Below, one piece after another: positions 1 to 8,509 of a stretch of 64,000 bases of DNA. Numbering within the stretch: the stretch's first letter is position 1; each line of letters starts with the position of its first letter. A program made the translations under genes and the position numbers. The notes under the pieces are model-generated. The model saw nothing but the letters and a program-made list of their open reading frames with translations. It did not search any database and was not told the origin of the DNA. The DNA is from Lichina pygmaea (Eukaryota; Ascomycota; Lichinomycetes; Lichinales; Lichinaceae): NCBI GenBank assembly GCA_963422465.1, contig OY730172.1, forward strand, positions 2,294,001 through 2,358,000, read 5' to 3'.

Positions 1-240
1 CATGGTGTCCGGTAACTATTTCTATTGGCTGCGTCTCATGGCAGACTAGCTCTGTCTGTCCATTTGCCATCGCGAGCTGATAGGGCTGCTGCTTGCGTCT
101 CCTTCCAGTGCCGAGGGTATCATAAAGTTGTCTTGAAATGTAGTTCCCACTGGCTCCAGAGTCAACAAGTGCGTATGTCTGTACTGGCGTGTTGGCGTAT
201 AGTGACACAGGCAATCGCAGGTGCTTTGCGTTGCTAGGGG
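1..240 (-). pseudogene. Aspartic protease region of copy 1, cut by window edge
   Basis: This segment matches the protease region of copy 2 (4062-4300) at high identity on the minus strand. In copy 2 the same segment contains the retropepsin signature ALVDSGASG. Only the first part is inside the window, so the state of the pol region of copy 1 cannot be judged. The 240-954 stretch between it and gag is a threonine/serine-rich spacer without a recognised domain. Confidence 0.6.
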
Positions 241-954
241 TCATGTTGTTGAGCTCCCGATGTCACCCCTTGACAAGGGAGTTCAGTCTTTTCCTGATCG
301 AAGTGTCTTACCACTGACTGGGCAATGAGTCCAGCTATTCCCATCAGTTCTGAGGAATCCGTTCATGAATTTGTCTTGCTGATGCTTGTCACATCCAGGC
401 TTGAGGCAGTACTGCCAATTGTCGATGTAGCAGTTGTAGTTGTTGCCTTGCTGTAGGAACATGAGGCGTTCGTGCCAATCATGTGTGTGCCCGGGGAATG
501 CGGTGTGTTGGTGTTTGTCCCAAAGATGGATCTCACATGCATCCTTCTCGCAATTGACCCAATGCTTGTGGCAGGTGGCGTGGTAGGGTGAATGTCCTCC
601 GTACCTTTGTAGTTGTTCGTGGTAGGTGCAGTAGTGCCTCGTGCAAAACCTCCACTGTAGTTCACTGTGCTGTAGATTTCATGGGTCCATGCTGTAAGCA
701 TAGCTTCCTCGTGGTATTTCTTCTTTGATAGACGTGGGTTTGTCTCAGTCCCCATCAGAGGTGGTTAAGGGCTCCTGTCCCTTGTCCTGACCTGTTAGTT
801 CTGGTAGGTCCTTGCCTCCTGATGTTGCCAGTTGGTGGGCTGCTTCCAATATCTGATCGTAGTCGTCCCATTGTTCAAGGGATAGCTGAGCCTCTCCTGG
901 TGGGTCCTCTGGCTCGATGATATTCCAGTCTCTGTCGAGTGTATTAAGTTGCTG

Positions 955-1782
955 TCAGTGCACCTTGTTCTTTGAACAACAGTCTTTCGCCATGTGGCCT
1001 AGCTTGCCACAGGCATAGCACTTCAGTGCTTTCCCCTTTTTGTTGTTCCTTCCCTTCATGAACCTTCCCTTGTGGTGGACTGCATCCAGTTCCATGGGTG
1101 CATAGCCATATGGATCATGTGGTGGTGCCTTGTTAGGTGGCTTGTAGTGGTTGCTCACATGCCATGCGGGGTGGCTGTATCCTCTGTCGTGGCGTTTCTC
1201 CATCGCTCGCTCGAATAGTTTGTCATCGATGTTGATTGCTTGTGCGATGAGTTCATCCAGTGTGTCGACTGCTCGTCTGTCGAAGGTGATTTCATTCTTC
1301 ATGTTTTCCTTGAGTCCATGTTGGTACATGACCATCAGGGCGTCGTCGTCCCAGTCAGTCAGTACTGAGTATTGTTTGAACTGCGTGGTGTACTCTGCGG
1401 CTGAGCGTTGTTGTTTGATGTGCTGGATCATTCGTATAGCCACTTTGTCTTTGTTAGATGGTCCAAGGATCCTTTTGATCTTGTCCTTGAATCGCGTCCA
1501 TTTTGTCATCCATTCCGTTGTGCCGTCGTGGTCTCTGTTTCCTGAGAGATGTTTGTTGACGTAGGGCTTGATCCATCGATAAGCATTACCTCTCATGTAA
1601 GTGGTTGCGAAGAGGGGCCACTTCTCCTTAGGCAGCTTTGTCTCTGGTTGGAATTGAAAGTAGACTTGGAGTTGCATAAGCCAGTCGTCAACCTTGTTTC
1701 TTTCGCCGTAGAACAGGTCTGGCTTGGCAACACTAATCTTTCCATCTGGGAAGTTGGGGTTGGTTGCTCCTGAGGTACTCAT
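955..1782 (-). CDS. Gag-like protein of the Ty3-like element (copy 1)
   Basis: Open frame of 275 codons. Residues about 1-190 form a helical retrotransposon Gag domain with the conserved tryptophan- and tyrosine-rich core (segments such as AYRWIKPYV and EYTTQFKQY). A basic linker follows, and a single CCHC zinc knuckle, CYACGKLGHMAKDC, lies near the C-terminus. Gag proteins of this family form the virus-like particle and package element RNA. The start was chosen at the first ATG after the leader; the matching ATG in copy 2 sits exactly 4061 bp away. Copy 2 carries the same frame in a decayed state. Confidence 0.85.
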   Translation of the reverse strand: MSTSGATNPNFPDGKISVAKPDLFYGERNKVDDWLMQLQVYFQFQPETKLPKEKWPLFATTYMRGNAYRWIKPYVNKHLSGNRDHDGTTEWMTKWTRFKDKIKRILGPSNKDKVAIRMIQHIKQQRSAAEYTTQFKQYSVLTDWDDDALMVMYQHGLKENMKNEITFDRRAVDTLDELIAQAINIDDKLFERAMEKRHDRGYSHPAWHVSNHYKPPNKAPPHDPYGYAPMELDAVHHKGRFMKGRNNKKGKALKCYACGKLGHMAKDCCSKNKVH

Positions 1783-1924
1783 CCTTGAGGGTCTTCAAAG
1801 TGTTGCGGTCCGTACTGTACCGTCCTATCCGAGTATAGGATTAGGGCGAGAGGTGGAAGGTGGGTTGGTTCTCGCAGGAGAGGAGTGTCAAGGAGTGCGA
1901 AGGGGTTTGGTGGAACATGGTGGT

Positions 1925-2430
1925 GGTGACACCTGATCAACAGCTTCGTACAAAAGGATTGTATTGAAGTAGATCTAGTTGTCTGGATCACAACATGAGT
2001 TGAAGACGATCGTTCCATAGGGGAACTATCGCCTGGCTATATAGTGCCCAGTTCGTGAGCAGAGTGAGCTCTGCTCACTTTGCTCACTCGGTGAGATAAG
2101 TGAGCTCTGCTCACTTTGCTCACTTTTCATGCACGCTGCAGTGAGCAGGGTGAGCTCTGCTCACTTTGCTCACTTTTCATGCACGCTGCGGTGAGCTGGG
2201 TGAGCTCTGCTCACTTTGCTCACTTTTCATGCACGCTGCGGCGAGCTGGGTGAGCTCTGCTCACTTTGCTCACTTGTTCGTGCATATGCATACTGCGGCA
2301 AGCACCCCCTGGTTTGTCTCGCCGGTCACGTGACCGGTTCCCGTGTCACGCTGTCTGGTACTTCTGTCCAGTATCCTGTCTGCTGCTTTCTGTGAGTATA
2401 TAAAGACTGTGTTCCTCCTGGGTCGTAACA
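1925..2430 (-). repeat. 5' LTR of copy 1
   Basis: The outer end at 2430 is supported by the TGTTAC start shared with copy 2 and by the switch to chromovirus sequence at 2431. A TATA-like box (TATATAG on either strand) near 2040 lies between the tandem-repeat U3 and the presumed transcription start. A 16-bp perfect palindrome, CCGGTCACGTGACCGG, stands at 2322-2337 just outside the repeats. The inner boundary near 1925 is a guess, because no clear tRNA primer site is visible. Confidence 0.55.
2055..2276. repeat. U3 minisatellite of copy 1, about 50-bp units
   Basis: About four to five tandem units of roughly 50 bp. Each contains the inverted repeat GTGAGC-TCT-GCTCAC, a further GCTCAC, and a trailing segment of the form CATGCACGCTGC. 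The first unit is divergent. The array sits in the presumed U3 promoter region of the LTR, where repeats often carry enhancer activity; that role is inferred. Confidence 0.8.
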
Positions 2431-2960
2431 CTATGCACAAGATGATGAAAACAACAATCGACTGTGCCCAGAACACCACCGCCCGCTGATTACACAACAA
2501 AAGGTTGAAGGGACCAACCCTGGAAAGGGGGGATAAGGTCTACCTATCAACAAAAAACCTGCGCTCAAAGTGACCAAGCAAAAAGCTGGATCATGTACAA
2601 ATCAGACTATTCGAAATCAAGAAGTGCACTGGGAAGGTCAACTATCAACTGAGACTACCACAAAAAGCAAGGATACACCAAGTATTCCACATCTCACTGC
2701 TTGAACCAGCACCCAGCGATGCAGAGATCAAGACAGAATGGAACTTCGAGGATGACGAAGAAGAGTACGATATTGAAAGAATTCTGGATAGTCGAAGAAA
2801 CAGACAGAAAACTGAGTACCTGGTGAAGTGGTTAGGATTTGACAAAGAGGAAAATTCGTGGGAACCAACCGAGAACTTCAGCTCTGTGATGAACCAGAAG
2901 CTGGTGGATTACCACCAAGCAAACCCGCAGCGACCAGGTCTGACAGAGACAACAGCTTGA
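2431..2960 (+). pseudogene. Integrase C-terminus and chromodomain of chromovirus A
   Basis: The segment resumes directly at the edge of copy 1 and reads as the C-terminal, nucleic-acid-binding part of a Ty3-type integrase. A chromodomain follows at about 2770-2900, with the aromatic-cage region YLVKWLGF and the closing helix SWEPTENF. In fungal chromoviruses this domain steers integration towards modified histones. It is a broken, partial relic. Confidence 0.8.
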
Positions 2961-3387
2961 GAGAAGTCAAAGTCTCTGAAGAGAAGACATCCTCAAAGGA
3001 CAGCGGAGCAGCAGCCTGACTGGCCTCCTGTTCGCGGATAACATGGAGAGCCTCCTGTTCCTGAGCATCAAGGGATTCCTGATCCTTGATAGTGGACAGC
3101 TCACAACAGATGGCATCAGCCTCCTTCTGTGAGAGACAACCCAGCTGCCGGCAGAGGTGGATCTGCCAGGGAAGCAACTTTGATAATTGGTTATCAGTCT
3201 CCTGCAACTGAGCCTTGAGCTGCTTGCGCTCAAGTTCCATCTTCTTCCATTCTGATTCCGAGAGATGAAGGTCACAGTGATGACCCTTCTCAACACACCG
3301 ACAACAAAAAGATGATGCGGAGCTCACAACACACTTGGCGTGGTTGTGACAACAAGTACTGCATGTGATTTTCAATTCCTTGCCCAT
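2878..3387 (-). CDS. Antisense Zn2Cys6 / coiled-coil protein in chromovirus A
   Basis: Open frame of 169 codons on the strand opposite chromovirus A, lying in its 3' region and overlapping the last roughly 80 bp of the chromodomain frame. Residues about 9-38 have the spacing C-x2-C-x6-C-x8-C-x2-C-x6-C, exactly that of fungal Zn2Cys6 binuclear-cluster DNA-binding domains; the central part is CVVSSASSFCCRC. A charged heptad-like helix follows (segment ESEWKKMELERKQLKAQL), suggesting a dimerising coiled coil, then an acidic/serine-rich tail (LSFEDVFSSETLTSLKLLSL) that could be an activation region. DNA binding is inferred from spacing alone. The frame is open while the sense pol beside it has decayed. 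It would be transcribed from the LTR side. I do not recognise a named homologue. Confidence 0.55.
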   Translation of the reverse strand: MGKELKITCSTCCHNHAKCVVSSASSFCCRCVEKGHHCDLHLSESEWKKMELERKQLKAQLQETDNQLSKLLPWQIHLCRQLGCLSQKEADAICCELSTIKDQESLDAQEQEALHVIREQEASQAAAPLSFEDVFSSETLTSLKLLSLSDLVAAGLLGGNPPASGSSQS

Positions 3388-3511
3388 TTTGCCAATACAA
3401 CAAGAAAGAAAACTGCGATGACAAGTTCAAGTTGTCTGGCTTTGGTTCATGACAAAAGAGGAGCAGGAACAAAAAGGATCTGGGGACAGAACCCTTGGAG
3501 GGAGGGGATAG

Positions 3512-3862
3512 TGTTAAGGCCTAGGCCAGAACAGCCCAGGTAAGCAAGGGAGGAGTGTTAGTCATGCAGAACAACATCTGACTGATCTGGTGGACAAGCA
3601 GGAGCTAAGTGAGAAGCTTGTCCGGTGGACAAGCAGGAGCTAAGCGAGGAGCTCGTCCACGCAAAAGGATGATACCCCTTGAGGAGACCCCCCCCCCTTG
3701 GGGCATCTGTATAAAGACTCCCCAAAGGGCCTGGAGGGATTAGCTCTCCAGGCTGAACACACAATACAAACCCATCGTACTGAGACAATAGCACAGGAGA
3801 GTTACCCCACCTGTCTATTCCTCTACCGAGTCCCTGTCTAGAATCCACCCCGCAAAGCAACA
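3512..3862 (+). repeat. 3' LTR of chromovirus A
   Basis: It starts TGTTAAGG straight after a purine-rich tract and contains a TATA box (TATAAA at 3710-3715). The right end is set at an AACA near 3862, giving TGTT...AACA ends and about 351 bp. This end is inferred from where the minus-strand protease frame of copy 2 becomes convincing again. Confidence 0.55.
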
Positions 3863-4275
3863 GACTGAGCCGTCTTCTGTGTGAACCTGGCCCAGTCCTT
3901 AACAGGCTGGTAACAGGTCTGAGCTGCGTTGTTAGTGCAGTTCCTAAACGTGAGTACTCCTGTCCTCCAATTAACAACTGGGTTGTGCTTCTTTAGCCAA
4001 GGCATCCCCAAATAGATATCCTGAGTGGCCAACTTGACGATATCAAGGTGGATTCTTTCAGCATGGTGTCCGGTAACTATTTCCATTGGCTGCATCTTAT
4101 GGCAGACTAGCTCTGTCTGTCTATTTGCCATCACAAGCTGATAGGGCTGCTGCTTGCGTCTCCTTCCAGTGCCAAGGGTGTTGTAAAGTTGTCTTAAAAT
4201 GTAGTTTCCACTGGCTCCAGAGTCAACAAGTGCGTATGTCTGTACTGGCGTGTTGGTGTGTAGTGACACAGGCAA
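3863..4275 (-). pseudogene. Aspartic protease region of copy 2
   Basis: The minus-strand frame has the retropepsin motif ALVDSGASGNYI near its start and the second conserved block DIYLGMPWLKKHNPVVNW, the usual layout of Ty3-type proteases that process Gag-Pol. It ends at the chromovirus A LTR; no reverse transcriptase follows in the window. Confidence 0.75.
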
Positions 4276-5015
4276 TCACAGGTGCTTTGTGTTGCTAGGG
4301 GTCATGTTGTTGAGCTCCTGATGTCACCCCTTGATAAGGGAGTTCAATCTTTTCCTGATCAAAGTGTTTTTCCACTGACTGGGCAATGTGTCCAGCTATT
4401 CCCATCAGTTCTGAGGAATCTGTTCATGAATTTGTCTTGCTGATGCTTGTCACATCCAGGCTTGAGGCAGTACTGCCAATTGTTGATGTAGCAGTTGTGG
4501 TTGTTGCCTTGCTGTAGGAACATGAGGTGTTTGTGCCAATCATGTGTGTGCCCAGGGAATGCGGTGTGTTGGCGTTTGTCCCAAAGATGGATCTCACACA
4601 CATCCTTCTCGCAATTGACCCAATACTTGTGGCAGGTGGTGTGGTAGGGTGAATGTCCTCTGTACCTTTGTAGTTGTTTGTGGTAGGTGCAGTGGTGCTT
4701 TGTGCAAAACCTCCACTGTAGTTCACTGTGCTGTAGGTTTTGTGAGTCTATGCTGTAAGCATAGCTTCCTTGTGGTATTTCTTCTTTGATAGACGCAGGT
4801 TTGTCTCAGTCCCTATCGGAGGTGGTTAAGGACTCCTGTCCCTTGTCCTGACCTGTCTGTTCTGGTAGGTCCTTGCCTCCTGATGTTGCCAGTTGGTGGG
4901 CTGCTTCCAATGTCTGATCATATTTGTCCTATTGTTCAAGGGATAGCTGAGCCTCTCCTGGTGGGTCCTCCAGCTTGATGACATTCCAGTCTCTGTCGAG
5001 TGTATTAAGTTGCTG

Positions 5016-5843
5016 TCAGTGCACTTTGTTCTTTGAACAACAGTCTCTCGCCATGTGGCCTAGCTTGCCACAGGCATAGCACTTCAGTGCTTTCCCCTTT
5101 TTGTTGTTCCTTCTCTTTGTGAGCCTTCCCTTGTGGTGGACTGCATCCAGTTCCATGGGTGCATAGCCATATGGGTCATGTGGTGGTGCCTTGTTAGACA
5201 GCTTGTAGTGGTTGCTCACATGCCATGCAGGGTGGCTGTATTCTCTGTTGTGGTACTTCTCCATCGCTCGCTTGAATAGCTTGTCATCAATGTTGATTGC
5301 TTGTGTGATGAGCTTGTCCAGTGTGTCGACCGCTTGTCTGTCGAAGGTGATTTCATCCTTCATGTTTTCTTTGAGTCCATGTTGGTACATGACCATCAGG
5401 GTGTTGTTGTCCCAGTCAGTCAGTACTGAGTATTGCTTGAACTGTGTGGTATACTCTGCAGTGGAGTGTTGTTGTTTGATGTGCTGGATTATTTGTATAG
5501 CCACTTTGTCTTTGTTAGATAGTCCAAGGATCCTTTTGATCTTGTCCTTGAATCATGTCCATTTTGTCATCCATTCCGACATACTGTCATGGTCTCTGTT
5601 TCCTGAGAGATGTTTGTTGATGTAGGGCTTGATCCATCAATAAGTATTGTCTCTCATATAAGTGGTTACGAAGAGGGGCCACTTTTCCTTAGGCAGCTTC
5701 ATCTCTGGTTGGAATTGAAAGTAGACTTGGAGTTGCATAAGCCAGTCATCAACCTTGTTTCTTTCACTGTAGAACAGGTCTGGCTTGGTGATGCTAATCT
5801 TTCCATCTGGGAAGTTGGGGTTGGTTGCTCCTGAGGTACTCAT
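5016..5843 (-). pseudogene. Decayed gag of copy 2
   Basis: Same length and position as the gag of copy 1 (constant offset, no net insertion or deletion). It keeps the start context and the C-terminal CCHC knuckle CYACGKLGHMARDC. The frame is broken at a few places. Most residue differences from copy 1 are those expected from C-to-T and G-to-A change. Confidence 0.8.
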
Positions 5844-5985
5844 CCTTGAGTCTTTAAAGTGTTGCGGTCTGTACCGTGCTGTCCTAACCAAGTATAGGAT
5901 TAAGGGTGAGATGTGGAAGGCAGGTTGGTTCTCGCAGGAGAGGAGTGTCAAGGAGTGCGAAGGGGTTTAGTGGAATGTGGTGGTG

Positions 5986-6510
5986 GTGACACCTGATCAA
6001 TAGCTTTGTACAAAAGGATTGTATTAAAGTAGATCTAGTTGTCTGGATCACAACATGAGTTGAAGACAATTGTTCCATAAGAGAACTATCACTGGACTAT
6101 ATAGTGCTGGCCTGTCAAGATGATCAAGATTGTCTTGACAGTCTTGACGTCAAGACAGGTGAGATTGTCTTGACAGTCCCACTATGTTATGCACCCTGTG
6201 TCAAGACAGGTGAGATTGTCTTGACAGTCCCACCATGTTATGCACCCTGTGTCAAGACTGGTGAGATTGTCTTGATGCTTCATGCATCCTGCGTCAAGAC
6301 TGGTGAGATTATCTTGATGCTTCATGCATCCTGTGTTGAGGCTGGTGAGATTGTCTTGATGCTTCATGCATGCTGCGTCAAGACTCCTGTGTGTCTCGAC
6401 AGTCACGTGACCCCTTGTTGGTTGGTCACTTGACTTCCATGGTGTCCTCTTGCCTGGCCCACAGCCTGATTGCCTATAAATGAGTGGCTCCTATCCTATA
6501 GGTTGTAACA
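5986..6510 (-). repeat. 5' LTR of copy 2 with U3 minisatellite (6112-6400)
   Basis: The leader-side half matches copy 1 closely up to the TATA-like box near 6103. Beyond it the U3 is a different tandem array at 6112-6400: units of about 50 bp built on the inverted repeat GTCAAGACA...TGTCTTGAC and ending in CATGCATCCTGC-like sequence. A TCACGTGA palindrome (6403-6410) and a TGTTAC outer end (minus strand) match the layout of copy 1. The inner boundary is approximate. Confidence 0.6.
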
Positions 6511-7141
6511 TTCTCCAAGGTGATTCAACATGGCCACAGGTGTCAACCTGGAGGGTATCACCAAGGCCCCACAACCAACCCTCCGGATACTCAGTATCCT
6601 ACTGGACCCGAAGCTCTGCTGGGGACCACACATGAAGCGCACAGCTGAAAGGGCAACACAGCAAAGCCGGGCCCTCTCTGCCATCACAGGATCCACCTGG
6701 GGAGCCACCTTCAACAAAGTATGGCTGATCTACAACACTGTGGTGCGCCCGGTCATCACCTACAGAGTGACAGTGTGGAGCCCACTGGACAGCCTCCTGA
6801 GGCCAGTGCACTGATGCTGGATTGGAGACACCCTTGAACAGCAACAACAACACTGCCTGCAGTCAGTTACTGGTGGCTTCAAGGCTACCAGCTGGAAGCA
6901 GCTTGAGAGTGAGACCACTGTCCCACCCCTCCGGACGCACATGGCATGACTGCAGCTACAGGTGCGTACCAGAATGGAAGTCTCCGGGGCCTGGACTGAG
7001 ATTCAAGAGGCCTGTGAACAACTCAAGTGTCAGCTGGCCCAACAACTGGGCTGATGTCACCACACCCACATCTCACCAGGCCAGGTGTGACACTGCTGGG
7101 CAGAGTCAATCCTCTGGCCTCAGCAGCCACTAGAATCCACC
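6511..7141 (+). mobile_element. LINE, reverse transcriptase C-terminal part (first half of a split copy)
   Basis: Plus-strand LINE sequence homologous to the minus-strand copy at 38660-40453. The frame from 6530 covers the end of the reverse transcriptase and thumb (segments RILSILLDPKLCWG, IYNTVVRPVITY), then continues with shifts to 7141. There the chromovirus at 7142-12459 splits it, and the sequence resumes without loss at 12465. The left end coincides with the LTR end of copy 2, so upstream LINE sequence may lie on the far side of the nested stack. The protein seems to be of the Tad1/I-like kind common in Pezizomycotina; the clade is inferred. Confidence 0.75.
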
Positions 7142-7412
7142 TGTCACGGTTCTGGCCCAGTTGCATATCTGGCACAAGCCACACACCTTGCCGGGAAGTC
7201 CCATCTGCACTGTTTGCCTGTTTGCTCTGCTGTTGCCTGATCCCCTGCCTATAAGAACTTCTCCTGCTCCCCCAGCTTCTTCTCTTCTTTTCTCTTTTCC
7301 TTCCTCGTCTTTCACCTTGTACATCAATCCAAGTCTCAAGTCTCAAGCCAAGTCAGGTCAAAGTTACCAAATCAGTTAGGCTTGAGTTCTGCTCTGCCAT
7401 TGCCTTGTCACA
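7142..7412 (+). repeat. 5' LTR of chromovirus B
   Basis: Starts TGTCACGG and ends GTCACA. A TATA-like box (TATAAGA, 7250-7256) is followed by a pyrimidine-rich stretch, as expected for U3-R. Its six differences from the 3' LTR show T or A here where the other has C or G. Confidence 0.92.
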
Positions 7413-7449
7413 CTGCGAAAGATCTACCCAACCATAACACACTTCACCA

Positions 7450-8430
7450 AGCCATGTTCATGTCCTTGTCATGTCTCAACAACCAGACCAAGCTATGCCA
7501 GTTGCTGGAAATGACAAGTTCCTTCACAACATGTTTGCAGAGTTCATGTGAATTCAAGCTACTAACACTACTCCCAAGTCCAAGTCCGAACACACTGCTG
7601 ACCCAGAGATCTTCAGTGGCGATGGCGGAAACACGGAAATCACGCATGAGAAGCTTGAGAGCTTCATCACGTCACTGTCACTCAAGATGACACTCAACAC
7701 TGACCGGTACCCCACGGAAACATCGTGGATTGCGTACATCTTTTCACGCACGACTGGCACTGCGCAGTTCTACATCTCAGCTAAGATCACGGCTGGCCAG
7801 TACATTGACTGGCACAACATCGTCCAAGATCTCTGGAACACCTTCTCCGACCCAGACCCAGAGTTCCTAGCTCAGAGAAAGCTTATCACCTTACGTCAGG
7901 CCAACTGTTCCTTTGCCAAGTTCTTCACAGAGTTCAATCAGTATGCTCCACGCACAGGCTTCAACAACAAGGCCTTGAAGTGCCATCTTCGATGCGCTGT
8001 CTCTGAAGAGCTTGCCAAGCAGCTTGTCAGCATCAACCTCAAGGACATCAGCTATCAGAAGCTTGTTGAGAAATGCCAGCTGCAGGACAACCAGTTGCGT
8101 GCCACTTCTGCCAACTCTCGCCGTCCACGTCAAGCATCTCCCACCCAAGCCTCAGTTCCACAGTCAGGAGCTTCAGTTCTGCGTCCAGGGTTCATCAAGC
8201 CAGTCTTCACACCACAGCCACCAAGTCCTACTATAGATCTCAGCCACTCTAAGCTGACGCCAGAAGAGTGAGAACATCGCCGAAGCAAAGGCCTCTGCTT
8301 CTACTGTGGGAACCAAGGTCATGTCTCAACCTTCTGTCCAGTGAAAAGCATGCCTGTTGTTGCCACCACCACAACCACCACCAAGTCTGCCACTGTTGAG
8401 ACTACTCCAGAGTCGGAAAACAAGTAGTCC
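7450..8430 (+). pseudogene. gag region of chromovirus B
   Basis: Retrotransposon Gag-type domain (conserved segments such as YISAKITAGQYIDWHNIV and FFTEFNQYA) followed by a proline/serine-rich linker and a CCHC knuckle, CFYCGNQGHVSTFC, at 8296-8337. It is broken at a few places. The exact start is unclear. Confidence 0.8.
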
Positions 8431-8509
8431 TTGGTCATCATCACACCCAAGGACATGAAAAGGATCTCCATGTTGGCTATCTGTCTCCAGACCAGCAATT
8501 GGACAGCAA

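Larger units (their letters stand above)
1..2430 (-). mobile_element. Ty3/gypsy-like LTR element, copy 1 (youngest layer, runs off left edge)
   Basis: Minus-strand LTR retroelement of the Ty3/gypsy kind, entered from its 5' side. Reading leftwards it shows an LTR with a tandem-repeat U3 (to 2430), an untranslated leader, a gag frame (1782-955), a spacer region and the start of an aspartic protease at the window edge; reverse transcriptase, integrase and the second LTR lie outside. It is collinear with copy 2 at a constant offset of 4061 bp between positions 1 and about 2045. Its right end, reading TGTTACGACC on the minus strand, falls inside the integrase region of the chromovirus that resumes at 2431, so it inserted into that element. 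The visible gag is open, so this copy looks whole as far as it can be seen. That fits its place as the youngest layer. Confidence 0.85.
2431..3862 (+). mobile_element. Chromovirus A (Ty3/gypsy), 3' end only
   Basis: Plus-strand 3' part of a chromovirus-type Ty3/gypsy element: the integrase C-terminal region (DKVYLSTKNL; IHQVFHISLLEP), a chromodomain (EYLVKWLGF ... SWEPTENF), a 550-bp 3' region, a purine tract (GGAGGGAGGGGATA, ending at 3511) and one LTR starting TGTTAAGG at 3512. Its 5' portion lies beyond copy 1, outside the window. It sits in copy 2, whose protease region resumes near 3863. The pol remnant is broken at a few places, while the antisense frame on its other strand is open. Confidence 0.8.
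3863..6510 (-). mobile_element. Ty3/gypsy-like LTR element, copy 2 (older, broken)
   Basis: Second copy of the minus-strand element, collinear with copy 1. It has an LTR ending at 6510 (TGTTACAACC on the minus strand), leader, gag region (5843-5016), spacer and protease region (4275-3863). The rest is cut off by chromovirus A. Differences from copy 1 are overwhelmingly transitions, and in gag they mostly look like C-to-T or G-to-A in this copy (Ala to Thr/Val, Gly to Ser/Asp, Arg to Gln/His, Glu to Lys). It is broken at a few places in gag. Its right end abuts LINE sequence at 6511, so it probably inserted into that LINE. Confidence 0.85.

Noticed and set aside
3897-3904. CCTTAACA as the right end of the chromovirus A LTR (mirror of TGTTAAGG)
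   Set aside because: It would place LTR sequence over a stretch that reads as the protease-side frame of copy 2; an AACA near 3862 fits better. The alternative is not fully excluded.
2055-6400. Regularly spaced repeats as a CRISPR-like array
   Set aside because: The units are contiguous minisatellite repeats in LTR U3 regions without unique spacers, in a eukaryotic genome.
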